A model generated the notes under the pieces. It was not told where the DNA came from. It saw nothing but the letters and a program-made list of their open reading frames with translations, and did not search any database. A stretch of DNA of 64,000 bases from assembly GCF_001414055.1 (NCBI RefSeq), contig NZ_CP013002.1, positions 1,674,001-1,738,000 of the forward strand, read 5' to 3'. Made by a program: the position numbers and the translations under genes. This document shows, one piece after another, positions 8,847 through 20,109 of the stretch; positions within the stretch are counted from its first letter, which is position 1, and every line of letters starts with the position of its first letter. The stretch is from Caulobacter henricii (GTDB taxonomy: Bacteria > Pseudomonadota > Alphaproteobacteria > Caulobacterales > Caulobacteraceae).

Positions 8847-9752
8847 ATGCCCGCCAATTCCCCCCTGTCCGGTTTGGAACGTCTCGCCATCCTGGCGATC
8901 ATCCTGACCTGGGGGCTGAACAATGCCGCCGCCAAGGTGGCGACCGAGCACTTGCCGCCGATGATGGTCGGCGGTTTGCGGTTCGGCCTGGCCCTGATCT
9001 TCCTGGTGCCCTTCATCCGCCCCCCCTTTCCTGAGCCCAAGAAGCTGCTCTGGATCATCCTGCTGTCGGGGCCGATCCATTTTGGCCTGGTCTATGTGGC
9101 ATTTGGCATGGGCCAGTCGCTGAGCCCGCTGGTCGTGGCCAGCCAGTTGTGGATCCCGTTTACGGCCGTCGCGGCATGGCGAATGCTGGGCGAGACCATG
9201 CGCCTTCCGGCTGTCATCGGCCTGGTGATCGCTTTTGTCGGGGTGACCTGGATGAGCCTTGATCCCCATGGCGCCGGAGACCTGCCCGCCGTGACCCTGG
9301 TGGTGCTGGCCTGCGCCTGCTGGGCCGTAGCCACCGTGCTGGTGCGCATGAATCCCGGGGTGAAACCGCTGAAGGTGCAGGGCCTGACGGCCATCGTCGC
9401 GGCCCCGACCCTGATCGCCATGTCCTTCGCCTTCGAGTCACGCGTCGTCGAACGCGTGATGAGCGCTCCGCCCCTGGCCTGGGCCTGCGTGGCCTTTGCC
9501 GGCATCGTCTCGACCATCGGTGCCAGCGCCCTGTTGTTCTGGCTGGTCCAGCGGCGTGAGGCGGGGCGGGTGACGCCCTATTTCCTGCTGACCCCCCTGG
9601 TGTCCTGTACGATCGGCATCCTGTTCATGGGCGACCGTCTCACGCCGCAGCTGCTGATCGGCGGGGCGGCCACCATGGCCGGCGTGGCCCTGGTGGCCCT
9701 GACCGAGAAGCGGGCGGCGCGCGCCGAGGCCATGACCGCCGAGACGGTCTAG
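8847..9752 (+). CDS. EamA/DMT-family transporter
   Basis: This 301-residue inner-membrane protein has two homologous halves with about ten hydrophobic segments, as in the drug/metabolite transporter superfamily. Typical EamA marks are the early TWGLNNAAAKVA segment with the PPMMVGGLRF segment after it, and a repeat-two end GGAATMAGVALVAL followed by a basic tail. Substrates of this family (amino acids, metabolites, drugs) cannot be predicted from sequence alone. It begins 30 bases after bioA on the same strand and may be co-transcribed. A role in biotin or precursor movement would be speculation. Confidence 0.85.
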   Translation: MPANSPLSGLERLAILAIILTWGLNNAAAKVATEHLPPMMVGGLRFGLALIFLVPFIRPPFPEPKKLLWIILLSGPIHFGLVYVAFGMGQSLSPLVVASQLWIPFTAVAAWRMLGETMRLPAVIGLVIAFVGVTWMSLDPHGAGDLPAVTLVVLACACWAVATVLVRMNPGVKPLKVQGLTAIVAAPTLIAMSFAFESRVVERVMSAPPLAWACVAFAGIVSTIGASALLFWLVQRREAGRVTPYFLLTPLVSCTIGILFMGDRLTPQLLIGGAATMAGVALVALTEKRAARAEAMTAETV

Positions 9753-9788
9753 AGACCCTGGGGCAGCCTTGCCGGCCTGGTCCTCTGC

Positions 9789-10322
9789 CTATTTCACAAC
9801 GCCGCAGGCGGAACGCGCGCCGGCTCCACCAATGGGCTGGCTTTTGTGGTCGTCCGGTGCGGCATGGACGACAATGGCCGAGCCGTCCGCGTCGAGCAGG
9901 GCCGGACGGCCACCTGAACCGCTGATCGAGACGAACGGCGTGAAGAGCTCGGCCATGGCGAGGCCGTCGAGGCCGGCATAGACGTTTGGCAGGTCTCCCC
10001 TGTCATTGCTGGCGGGGTTGAGCAGTCCGTGCACCACGCTGGCGGACGTATGGACGTGAGCGCCAGCCGATTTGAAGTCCGAAGTGCTGCAGTCACCCTT
10101 CTCGTGGAAATGCACGCCGTGCCAGCCCGGCGTAAGGCCTCTGAGTTCCAGCCGGACCAGCACGCCGTGCGGTCCCTCCGTCAGGCTGGCCGTTCCAAGG
10201 TCCTGGCCGCTGCCGGATTTCACCACGGCGGTAGCGGTCTGGGCATCGGCCGCTTGAGCGGACGCGGCACCGAGGCCGGCAAGCATCAGGCCGGAGAGGG
10301 TCGCGGCAAGGAGGGAGCGCAT
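9789..10322 (-). CDS. sodC: Periplasmic Cu/Zn superoxide dismutase with an altered zinc site
   Basis: The 177-residue precursor has a cleavable signal peptide (MRSLLAATLSGLMLAGLGAA then an Ala-rich site), placing it in the periplasm, where SodC dismutates superoxide. Copper ligands are seen in HFHEKGDC (His71, His73), at bridging His89, and in VVHAAPDDH (His153). Cys78 and Cys173 can form the conserved disulfide. The zinc loop reads HGLLNPASNDRGDLPN: His98 and Asp110 are present, but the histidine normally three residues before that Asp is Asp107. Zinc binding may be altered. The ATG at 10322 is chosen because it starts the signal peptide directly. Confidence 0.9.
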   Translation of the reverse strand: MRSLLAATLSGLMLAGLGAASAQAADAQTATAVVKSGSGQDLGTASLTEGPHGVLVRLELRGLTPGWHGVHFHEKGDCSTSDFKSAGAHVHTSASVVHGLLNPASNDRGDLPNVYAGLDGLAMAELFTPFVSISGSGGRPALLDADGSAIVVHAAPDDHKSQPIGGAGARSACGVVK

Positions 10323-10445
10323 GGGAAATCCTTCAAAAACAAGCGGGCGGGGGACTGCGCCGCCCCGGAAAGGTGGCGCCATCCTTGGCGGAATGCTAAC
10401 GGTTCACAACAGTTCCGTGTCCGATTCTGACGGCGAAAAATCCCC

Positions 10446-13202
<2,757 letters not shown>

Positions 13203-13225
13203 GACGCCGAAACGCAGGGGGTTGC

Positions 13226-13717
13226 ATGAGGGTCGGGCTCTATCCCGGAACGTTTGATCCGGTCACCAACGGCCATCTCGACATTATTGGTCGGGCGGTA
13301 AAGCTGGTCGACAAGCTGGTCATCGGCGTGGCGGTGAACATCGGCAAGGGGCCGCTGTTCACCCTTGAGGAACGTGTGGAGATCCTTGAGCGAGAGACGG
13401 CTCACCTGTCCAAGGTGGCCGTGATTGAGGTCAAGCCCTTCAACAGCCTGCTTATGCACTTCGCGCGCGAGACCGGGGCCCAGATGATCGTCCGCGGCCT
13501 GCGGGCCGTGGCTGACTTCGAGTACGAGTTCCAGATGACGGCCATGAACCAGCAGCTCGATCGCGAGATCGAGACCGTGTTCCTGATGGCCGATCCCCGG
13601 CACCAGGCCATTGCCTCGCGGCTGGTCAAGGAAATCGCCGCCCTGGGCGGTGACATCTCCAAGTTCGTGCCCGCCGGGGTGGGCGAGCAGCTGGTTGCGA
13701 AGCTGCACAAGGCCTGA
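13226..13717 (+). CDS. coaD: Phosphopantetheine adenylyltransferase
   Basis: CoaD (163 residues) adenylates 4'-phosphopantetheine to dephospho-CoA, the penultimate step of coenzyme A synthesis. The nucleotidyltransferase motif GLYPGTFDPVTNGHLDI is at residues 4-20 and includes the TxxH element. RGLRAVADFEYE near residue 90 and LVKEIAALGGD near residue 134 are family signatures. Length is typical for the hexameric bacterial enzyme. It starts 23 bases after gyrA and is probably read from the same transcript. AGGGGG precedes the ATG. Confidence 0.97.
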   Translation: MRVGLYPGTFDPVTNGHLDIIGRAVKLVDKLVIGVAVNIGKGPLFTLEERVEILERETAHLSKVAVIEVKPFNSLLMHFARETGAQMIVRGLRAVADFEYEFQMTAMNQQLDREIETVFLMADPRHQAIASRLVKEIAALGGDISKFVPAGVGEQLVAKLHKA

Positions 13718-13826
13718 GGCGCGGGTCTGCCGTGAAGCTGTCGAAATCTTAGGCTTCAACACGACGAGCTTGTCGGGGTGGCGGCGGCGTTCTACGCCCC
13801 ACCGGCCTTTATATTCGGGGAATTTT

Positions 13827-14657
13827 ATGAAGCCTGTCTCTTCCGTCGCCGTCCTGGCGCTTCTGGCTGCGAGCGCCCTTGCGCCCGCGGCCCTGGCCCA
13901 GACCTCGGACTGGCGTACGCCCGATCCCCAGAACGTGCTGGTCGTGGAGACCAACAAGGGCCGGATCATCGCCGAGCTCAATCCTCTGGCTGCGCCCAAC
14001 CACGTGGCCCGGATCCGTGAACTGACCCAGGCCGGCTTCTATGACGGCCTGACCTTCTTCCGGGTGATCGACAGTTTCATGGCCCAGACGGGCGACCCCA
14101 ACAACACCGGCACCGGCGGGTCGGACAAGCCGGACATGACGGCCGAGTTCACTTTCCGTCGCGGCCTCGATGCGCCCCTGGCCGCGCTCGGCAAGGCGGG
14201 CAGCAACGAGACCGGCTTTGTCGGTGCCTTGCCGGTGACCAGTCAGCCGGCGGCCCTGGCGGTGATGACCGCCGACCGCAAGGTGGCGACCTGGGGCAAC
14301 TTCTGTCCCGGCGTGCTGGGCATGGCCCGGGCCAGCAATCCGGACAGCGCCAACAGCCAGTTCTTCTTCATGCGCCAGTACTATCCGACGCTCGACAAGA
14401 CCTACACGGCCTTTGGTCGCGCCCTGTCGGGCCTGGATGTGATCCGCTCGATCAAGACGGGCGAGCCGGCACCCGATCCGCAGGACCGGATGATCAGCGT
14501 CAGGCTTCTGGCCGATCTGCCGGCCGACAAGCGCCCTTCGGTTCAGGTCATGGATACCCGCAGCCCCGCCTTTGCGGCCCTGGTGGCCAAGCGCCGGGCG
14601 GAGGTGGGCCCCAGCTTCAACAATTGCGATGTCGACATCCCGGTGCAGGTCAAATGA
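13827..14657 (+). CDS. Exported cyclophilin-type peptidyl-prolyl isomerase (copy 1)
   Basis: This 276-residue protein has a signal peptide (MKPVSSVAVLALLAASALAP, then an Ala-Leu-Ala-Gln site) and should act on proline bonds of proteins in the periplasm. The cyclophilin fold is clear: NKGRIIAELNPLAAPNHV, FYDGLTFFRVIDSFMAQTGD, and NSQFFFMRQYYPTLDKTYTAFGR near residues 180-202. An extra loop between the Gln-Thr-Gly-Asp motif and the Ser-Gln-Phe-Phe motif makes it longer than a minimal cyclophilin, and so does the C-terminal tail. Its ATGA overlap with the next cyclophilin shows translational coupling. Longer readings upstream of 13827 cross coaD and lack a signal peptide. Confidence 0.9.
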   Translation: MKPVSSVAVLALLAASALAPAALAQTSDWRTPDPQNVLVVETNKGRIIAELNPLAAPNHVARIRELTQAGFYDGLTFFRVIDSFMAQTGDPNNTGTGGSDKPDMTAEFTFRRGLDAPLAALGKAGSNETGFVGALPVTSQPAALAVMTADRKVATWGNFCPGVLGMARASNPDSANSQFFFMRQYYPTLDKTYTAFGRALSGLDVIRSIKTGEPAPDPQDRMISVRLLADLPADKRPSVQVMDTRSPAFAALVAKRRAEVGPSFNNCDVDIPVQVK

Positions 14658-15517
14658 AGCCATCCGCCGCCATTGCCCTCGGACTGACCCTGGCCGTCCT
14701 GGCCCAGCCGGCCCTGTCTGCCCCCCGGACCAAGCCGACCGGTGCGGTCACGCCGCCGACCGAGGCGGACTGGCGCACGCCTGACCCTGACACGGTGATG
14801 GTCATCGACACCAACAAGGGCCGGGTGATCGTCGAGTTGATCCCCGAAGTGGCGCCGGGCCATGTCGCGCGTCTGCGGGATCTGACCCGGGCCGGTATCT
14901 ATGACGGCCGCACCTTCTTTCGGGTGATCGACCGCTTCATGGCCCAGACCGGCGATCCTAAGGACAGCGGCGAGGGCAATAGCGACCGGCCCAACCTGAA
15001 GGCCGAGTTCACCTTCCGCCGAACCCAGACCACGGGCTTTGTCCCGGCTGCAGAGCCGTCGGGTCTGCAAGTGGGTGTGCTGGGTTCGTTGCCGGTCTTC
15101 AGCCAGCACTGGAGCTGGCACGAGGTCACCAGCGACGGCAAGGTTTCGGCTTGGGGAACCTACTGCCCCGGTGTGGTCGGCATGGCCCGCGACGACGACA
15201 ACAACTCGGCCAACAGCCAGTTCTTCCTGATGCGCCAGCCCTATCCCTCGCTCGACAAGCGCTACACCGCCTTTGGCCGGGTGATCAGCGGGCTTGAGGC
15301 GATCCGCGCGATCAAGACTGGCGAGCCCGTGGCCGCACCGCAGGACCGCATGGACAAGGTTCGCATGCTGTCAGACATCCCCTCGGCCGAACGTCCAACC
15401 GTGCGGGTGATCGATCCGAAGGGTCCGTGGTTTGCCGGTGAAATCCGCCGTCAGCGCGAGGCAAGGGGTGCCGATTTTTCTGTCTGCGACCTGTCGATCC
15501 CTGCGGATATCCGCTAG
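14654..15517 (+). CDS. Exported cyclophilin-type peptidyl-prolyl isomerase (copy 2)
   Basis: This 287-residue paralogue of the preceding gene has its own signal peptide (MKPSAAIALGLTLAVLAQPA). Shared blocks include DWRTPDP, TNKGRVIVEL, YDGRTFFRVIDRFMAQTGD and ANSQFFLMRQPYPSLDKRYTAFGR, so the pair arose by tandem duplication. Both keep the long loop after the active-site Gln and a C-terminal extension with a late cysteine. It starts inside the stop of copy 1 (ATGA). A role in folding outer-membrane or periplasmic proteins is likely; specific clients are unknown. Confidence 0.9.
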   Translation: MKPSAAIALGLTLAVLAQPALSAPRTKPTGAVTPPTEADWRTPDPDTVMVIDTNKGRVIVELIPEVAPGHVARLRDLTRAGIYDGRTFFRVIDRFMAQTGDPKDSGEGNSDRPNLKAEFTFRRTQTTGFVPAAEPSGLQVGVLGSLPVFSQHWSWHEVTSDGKVSAWGTYCPGVVGMARDDDNNSANSQFFLMRQPYPSLDKRYTAFGRVISGLEAIRAIKTGEPVAAPQDRMDKVRMLSDIPSAERPTVRVIDPKGPWFAGEIRRQREARGADFSVCDLSIPADIR

Positions 15518-15618
15518 CGCGTCACTGTTTCCGAAGCGCGGCAGGTTCACAGCGGGGGGAAAAGCGCGCTAGAAGCGCGATCACCATTCAAAAGCCCCCG
15601 CCACATCAAGGGATGACC

Positions 15619-16086
15619 ATGTCGGCCGACCTCGAAAACACCCTGATCCTGACGCTGGAAAGCGGCCCGGTCACCATCCAGATGCGTCCTGACCTGGCCC
15701 CCGGCCATGTCGACCGGATCAAGGAACTGGTCCGCGAGGGCTTCTATGACGGCGTGGTCTTCCACCGCGTGATTCCGGGTTTCATGGCCCAGGGCGGCGA
15801 TCCGTCGGGCACCGGCCGTGGCGGCAGCGACAAGCCGGACATCAAGGCCGAGTTCTCCAAGGAGCCGCACGTGCGCGGCATCTGCTCCATGGCCCGCACC
15901 CCTGATCCCAACTCCGCCAACAGCCAGTTCTTCATCGTCTTCGACGACGCCACCTTCCTGGACAACCAGTACACGGTCTGGGGCCAGGTCACGGACGGCA
16001 TGGACCATGTCGATGCCCTGCCCAAGGGCGAGCCGCCGCGCCAACCCGGCAAGATCGTCAGCGCCAAGATCGCTGCCGACGCCTGA
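15619..16086 (+). CDS. ppiB: Cytoplasmic cyclophilin-type peptidyl-prolyl isomerase
   Basis: This compact 155-residue cyclophilin has no signal peptide, so it is the cytoplasmic member beside two exported ones. Active-site elements include VFHRVIPGFMAQGGD (the Phe-His-Arg and Gln residues) near residues 48-62 and ANSQFFIVFDDATFLDNQYTVWG near residues 100-122. The start at 15619 is preferred over the in-frame ATG at 15613 because the AAGGG at 15608-15612 is correctly spaced only for the former. A strong terminator follows, closing the gyrA-to-ppiB run. Confidence 0.93.
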   Translation: MSADLENTLILTLESGPVTIQMRPDLAPGHVDRIKELVREGFYDGVVFHRVIPGFMAQGGDPSGTGRGGSDKPDIKAEFSKEPHVRGICSMARTPDPNSANSQFFIVFDDATFLDNQYTVWGQVTDGMDHVDALPKGEPPRQPGKIVSAKIAADA

Positions 16087-16104
16087 TAGCCGCTGCTGAA
16101 TAGC

Positions 16105-16140
16105 AAAACGGCCCCGGAGCGATCCGGGGCCGTTTTCTGT
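16105..16140 (+). terminator. Intrinsic terminator after ppiB
   Basis: A perfect 14-bp inverted repeat (16105-16118 with 16123-16136) closes on a GCGA tetraloop. Its arms end in AAAA and TTTT, so it can terminate from both directions and serves the convergent endonuclease-fold gene as well. Confidence 0.9.
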
Positions 16141-16148
16141 TTGGGCCT

Positions 16149-17129
16149 TCAGTCCCGCCTGAGGTGGACGACAATCGGTCGGTGATCCGAGCCCAGGGCC
16201 GGGCCGCGGGTGACGCTGACCGTTTTCCAGGCCTTGCCGGCATAGACATGATCTATCGGCAGGAAGGGCGCGGGGGCATTGGCCAGGCGTGAGAAGCGGC
16301 CCGATGGCCAGGAGGGCAGGGCGCGTGTCCGGCGTTCAAGGCCAAGGGCCTTGTCCTGACGCTTCAGGGTGAATGACCAGGGCGTTGAGTTGAAGTCGCC
16401 GGTCAGGATGGTGGTGGACCGGTCAAAGCGGTCCATGGCTGCAAGCAGTCGCTTGCCCTGCTGCTGCTGAGGTCCGGCGGGAATGGGCCAGACATAGTGG
16501 ATCCCGGCCACGGTGAAAGCCCCCTTCGGGTCGGCCAGGGTCGCCCAGGCCCCTGCCAGTTCGTGGCCCTCCGGATAGAAGCCATTGCGGGCCAGCATGC
16601 GCTTGCGGCTGAAGATCATGGTGCCGCAGTACCTCTTGCCGTCACAGGTGACGTGGAAGGGGTAGTAGGCCTTAAGGCCCTGGGTCACGGAGGCGGCCAT
16701 GCCACCGCCCTCGACGATCACCACGACATCGGCGTCCTGGTCCAGCAGCCAGCGAAGGGCCAGTTCGGGCGTTTCATTCTCGTGCCAGACATTGAACTGG
16801 ATGATTTTTAGGTCACCGGGGCGCGCGGCCAGCCGCTTGCTGCCGGCGGCGGCCATAAGCTCGGGCCCCATCAGGATGGCGCAGGCCAGGAGGCCGAGAC
16901 TTCCCAGTCCGACAATGGCCTTGCGCTCGTCACCGCGGGCGAAGATCCAGCCCGTCACGACTGCTCCGGTGGCCATGGCCAGCCAGAGCGGGGACAGGTG
17001 GCTGAAGGCGTCCAGCCGGTCGCTGAATACACCGCCCAGGCAGACCAGGGCGAACCCCGTGCCGACCACCCCCAGCATCAGGGCGGTCCCGCGAAAGAAC
17101 AGGCTCAGGAGGCGAAGCAGCAGGTCCAT
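16149..17129 (-). CDS. Membrane-anchored endonuclease/exonuclease/phosphatase-fold protein
   Basis: The 326-residue product begins with three hydrophobic segments in the first ~95 residues, then a periplasm-facing or cytoplasmic EEP-fold domain. Fold markers are IIQFNVWHEN (Asn ligand) near residue 109, VVIVEGGG (metal-binding Glu), GIHYVWP, LTGDFNSTPWS (Asp-Phe-Asn) near residue 245, and the final GSDHRPIVV (catalytic Asp-His). Relatives include DNA/RNA nucleases, phosphodiesterases and sphingomyelinase-like enzymes; the substrate here is unknown. It is convergent with ppiB across a shared terminator, and the lipoprotein gene lies 39 bases upstream on the same strand. Confidence 0.8.
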   Translation of the reverse strand: MDLLLRLLSLFFRGTALMLGVVGTGFALVCLGGVFSDRLDAFSHLSPLWLAMATGAVVTGWIFARGDERKAIVGLGSLGLLACAILMGPELMAAAGSKRLAARPGDLKIIQFNVWHENETPELALRWLLDQDADVVVIVEGGGMAASVTQGLKAYYPFHVTCDGKRYCGTMIFSRKRMLARNGFYPEGHELAGAWATLADPKGAFTVAGIHYVWPIPAGPQQQQGKRLLAAMDRFDRSTTILTGDFNSTPWSFTLKRQDKALGLERRTRALPSWPSGRFSRLANAPAPFLPIDHVYAGKAWKTVSVTRGPALGSDHRPIVVHLRRD

Positions 17130-17168
17130 GACCTGCCCATATCATGGACGCGGGCCAGGGCGATGGTT

Positions 17169-17774
17169 TCAGTCGCCTGCAAAATAGACGAAGCCGATAT
17201 TGCGCAGGCGGTTGGCACCGATCTGCAGGTCGCCGGTCAGGACAGGCTTGCCGGCTCCACCGGGTCCGGCCGCCTTGGCGGCTTGCAGCCCCGCAAGGTC
17301 CAGGCCGCCTGAGAAACTGACCTCGCCGATCCTCGTGTCGCTGCCGTGAAAGGTGACCTGGCCCGCCCCGACCCGGTAGCTGTCAGCCAGCAGCCGGAAG
17401 CTGACGGTATGATAGGTCTGGCCCAGTTCATTTTCGGCGGTCGGGCTGGTGACGTCTTCGAATTCCAGAAAGACCGGACCGAAGTTGCTCGGGCGCTTGC
17501 CCTCTTCCCAGGCGGCGAAATCGCTGGGCGCGCCGAGATTGACGGATTTCAGCGCCCAATTGCCGACCTGGATTGGGGTCTGGCTGAAGTAATAGCCAAA
17601 GACGTCGAGGCGCGGATCATGCTGGAACGGGGGCGAAGCGGGGCGTGGTGAGGAGGCTGTCGCTGTGGTCGGGGACGGCGTGGCCGCGGTGGCGTCAGCC
17701 GGTTTCGATGGGGCCTGACCGCAGGCCAGCAGCAGAAACGGCAGCAAGGCGACTGAAACCCGCAGGTGTTTCAC
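17169..17774 (-). CDS. Lipoprotein of unknown function
   Basis: Translation from a GTG at 17774, which follows a strong GGAGGAGG ribosome site, gives 201 residues with a lipoprotein signal: a Leu/Val/Phe core then the lipobox LLAC with Cys18. A Pro/Ala/Thr/Ser-rich linker (about residues 22-50) leads to a beta-rich domain (from HDPRLDVFGYYF onward) that I do not recognise. Longer upstream readings lack this signal and lack a ribosome site. It may share a transcript with the EEP-fold gene downstream. It is probably anchored in the outer or inner membrane facing the periplasm; no function is proposed. Confidence 0.75.
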   Translation of the reverse strand: MKHLRVSVALLPFLLLACGQAPSKPADATAATPSPTTATASSPRPASPPFQHDPRLDVFGYYFSQTPIQVGNWALKSVNLGAPSDFAAWEEGKRPSNFGPVFLEFEDVTSPTAENELGQTYHTVSFRLLADSYRVGAGQVTFHGSDTRIGEVSFSGGLDLAGLQAAKAAGPGGAGKPVLTGDLQIGANRLRNIGFVYFAGD

Positions 17775-17901
17775 AGCGATCCTCCTCCGAAGACTCTTGT
17801 TGTCGACCAGAGTGGCGGCACCGGATCGCGCTTGTCCACGGCGCTCGCCTTGCGGCGAGTATCTTGACCTGCAGCCCTCGCCGTGTCCTTGAAGCCGCCC
17901 C

Positions 17902-18990
17902 ATGCGCCTTTCCGATTTCGACTTCGTCCTGCCTGAGGACAATATCGCCCTGCGTCCGGCCGAGCCGCGCGATTCCGCGCGCCTTCTGGTTGTCCGGCCG
18001 GGGGAGGACATCGCCGACCAGATCGTCCGCGAGCTGCCTGACATCCTGCGTCCCGGCGACGCCCTGGTCTTCAACGATACACGCGTGATCCCGGCACGGC
18101 TGGCCGGTCTGCGCGATGCGCGTACGACCGGCGGTGGCGACGGTGCGCCAGTCCCGGTCGAAGCCACTTTGCACCAGCGCATTGCGCCGGATCGCTGGAA
18201 AGCCTTTATGCGCCCGGGCAAGCGCCTGAAGGTCGGCGACCATGTGGCGTTCGGCTCGGACGAGCACCGCCTGGATGCCACCGTGCTGGAAAAGCATGAG
18301 GGCGGCGAGGTGCTGCTGGCCTTTGACCTGACCGGGCCAGAACTTGATGTCGGTATCGCCCGGCACGGCGAAATGCCGCTACCGCCCTATATCGCAGCCA
18401 AACGCGCGGAAGATGATCGCGACCGCGCCGACTATCAGACCGTCTATGCGCGCGAGGATGGATCGGTGGCTGCGCCGACCGCCGGCCTGCACTTCACGCC
18501 GGACCTACTTGAGCGGCTGAGGGCCAGGGGCGTTTCGCTGCACTTCGTCACCCTGCATGTCGGAGCCGGCACCTTCCTGCCGGTCAAGACCGATGAGGTG
18601 TCCGAGCACCGGATGCATGCCGAGTACGGCGAGGTGACGGCCGCGATCGCCGACGCCCTGAACGCCGTTCGCGCCGCCGGCGGCCGGATCGTCTGTGTCG
18701 GCACCACAAGCTTGCGGCTACTGGAAAGCGCGACCGGCGAAGATCGCGTCATCCGGCCGTTTGCCGATGAGACCGCCATCTTCATCACCCCGGGCTATCG
18801 CTTCCGCGCTGCCGACGTGCTGATGACCAACTTCCATCTGCCCAAGTCGACCCTGTTCATGCTGGTCAGTGCCTTCGCCGGCCAGACGACCATGCGCGCG
18901 GCCTATGAGCGGGCGATCGCGACGGGATATCGCTTCTATTCCTATGGCGACAGTTCGCTGCTGTTTCCCGCCGACCCAGCCGAGACCTAA
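17902..18990 (+). CDS. queA: S-adenosylmethionine:tRNA ribosyltransferase-isomerase
   Basis: QueA (362 residues) transfers and isomerises the ribosyl part of S-adenosylmethionine onto preQ1 in tRNA, producing epoxyqueuosine in GUN-anticodon tRNAs. It starts [11 protein letters not shown] and contains the family blocks [10 protein letters not shown] near residue 58, [13 protein letters not shown] near residue 190, [15 protein letters not shown] and [14 protein letters not shown] near residue 314. It lies 3 bases upstream of tgt, the preceding enzyme of the pathway, forming a queA-tgt operon. Length and motifs are complete. Confidence 0.96.
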   Translation: MRLSDFDFVLPEDNIALRPAEPRDSARLLVVRPGEDIADQIVRELPDILRPGDALVFNDTRVIPARLAGLRDARTTGGGDGAPVPVEATLHQRIAPDRWKAFMRPGKRLKVGDHVAFGSDEHRLDATVLEKHEGGEVLLAFDLTGPELDVGIARHGEMPLPPYIAAKRAEDDRDRADYQTVYAREDGSVAAPTAGLHFTPDLLERLRARGVSLHFVTLHVGAGTFLPVKTDEVSEHRMHAEYGEVTAAIADALNAVRAAGGRIVCVGTTSLRLLESATGEDRVIRPFADETAIFITPGYRFRAADVLMTNFHLPKSTLFMLVSAFAGQTTMRAAYERAIATGYRFYSYGDSSLLFPADPAET

Positions 18991-18993
18991 GTT

Positions 18994-20106
18994 ATGGCCT
19001 TCCCCTTCGAGATCTCCGCCACTGACGGCAAGGCGCGTACCGGCGTGCTGAAGACCCCGCGCGGCGACATCCGCACCCCGGCTTTCATGCCTGTGGGCAC
19101 TGCCGGGACGGTGAAGGCCCTGACTGTCGATCAGGTGAAGGACACCGGCGCCGACATCATCCTGGGCAATACCTATCACCTGATGCTGCGGCCGACGGCC
19201 GAGCGGGTGAAGCGCCTGGGCGGGCTGCACAGGTTCATGCGCTGGGACAAGCCGATCCTGACCGACAGCGGCGGCTTCCAGGTGATGAGCCTGTCCGGGA
19301 TCAGCAAGGTCACCGAAGAGGCCGTGACCTTCGCCAGCCATATCGACGGCTCCAAGCACGTCCTCTCCCCCGAGCGGTCGATGGAGATCCAAGCTGACCT
19401 GCTGGGCAGTGACATCGTCATGCAGCTGGATGAGTGCGTCGCCTGGCCGGCCGAGGAGGCGAGGGCGCGCCAGGGCATGGAACTGTCAGCCCGCTGGGGG
19501 GCGCGCTCCAAGGCCGCGTTCGGAACCCGCGACAGCCAGGTGTTGTTTGGCATCCAGCAGGGCTCGACCTTCGAAAACCTGCGCCGCGAGTCTTCGCAGC
19601 GCCTGCAGGACATCGGCTTTGACGGCTATGCCATCGGTGGTCTGGCCGTGGGCGAGGGCCATGCGGCCATGTGCGAGGTGCTGGACTATGCGCCCGACAT
19701 GCTGCCCTCCGACAAGCCCCGCTACCTGATGGGCGTCGGCAAGCCGATCGATCTGGTCGAGGCGGTCGCCCGCGGCGTCGACATGTTCGATTGCGTCCTG
19801 CCGACCCGGTCGGGCCGCCACGGTCAGGCCTGGACCTGGGACGGGGCGATCAACATCAAGAACGCCCGCTATGCCGAGGATGACACCCCTCTGGATCCGG
19901 ACAGCGACTGCCCCGCCAGCCGGGACTATTCCAAGGCCTATCTGCGTCACCTGTTCAAGGCCGAAGAGATCCTCGGTCAGGTCCTGCTGTCCTGGCACAA
20001 TATCGCCTTCTTCCAGGCTCTGACGGCCGCCATGCGCGCGGCCATTGCCGAAGGCCGGTTCGAGGCCTTTCGCCAGGACTTTGCCCGGCGACACAACGCG
20101 GGTTGA
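18994..20106 (+). CDS. tgt: tRNA-guanine transglycosylase lacking two zinc cysteines
   Basis: Tgt (370 residues) exchanges guanine 34 for preQ1 in Tyr, His, Asn and Asp tRNAs. The TIM-barrel active site is visible in [12 protein letters not shown] near residue 90, the GGLAVGEG loop, and the second aspartate in [15 protein letters not shown] near residue 264. Bacterial enzymes bind structural zinc by a Cys-x-Cys-x2-Cys motif plus a His. Here the segment reads [15 protein letters not shown]: Cys306 and His335 remain, but the first and third cysteines are Ser304 and Ser309. The rest of the C-terminal domain is intact. The gene is probably functional with a weakened or lost zinc site. Confidence 0.93.
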   Translation: MAFPFEISATDGKARTGVLKTPRGDIRTPAFMPVGTAGTVKALTVDQVKDTGADIILGNTYHLMLRPTAERVKRLGGLHRFMRWDKPILTDSGGFQVMSLSGISKVTEEAVTFASHIDGSKHVLSPERSMEIQADLLGSDIVMQLDECVAWPAEEARARQGMELSARWGARSKAAFGTRDSQVLFGIQQGSTFENLRRESSQRLQDIGFDGYAIGGLAVGEGHAAMCEVLDYAPDMLPSDKPRYLMGVGKPIDLVEAVARGVDMFDCVLPTRSGRHGQAWTWDGAINIKNARYAEDDTPLDPDSDCPASRDYSKAYLRHLFKAEEILGQVLLSWHNIAFFQALTAAMRAAIAEGRFEAFRQDFARRHNAG

Positions 20107-20109
20107 GGC

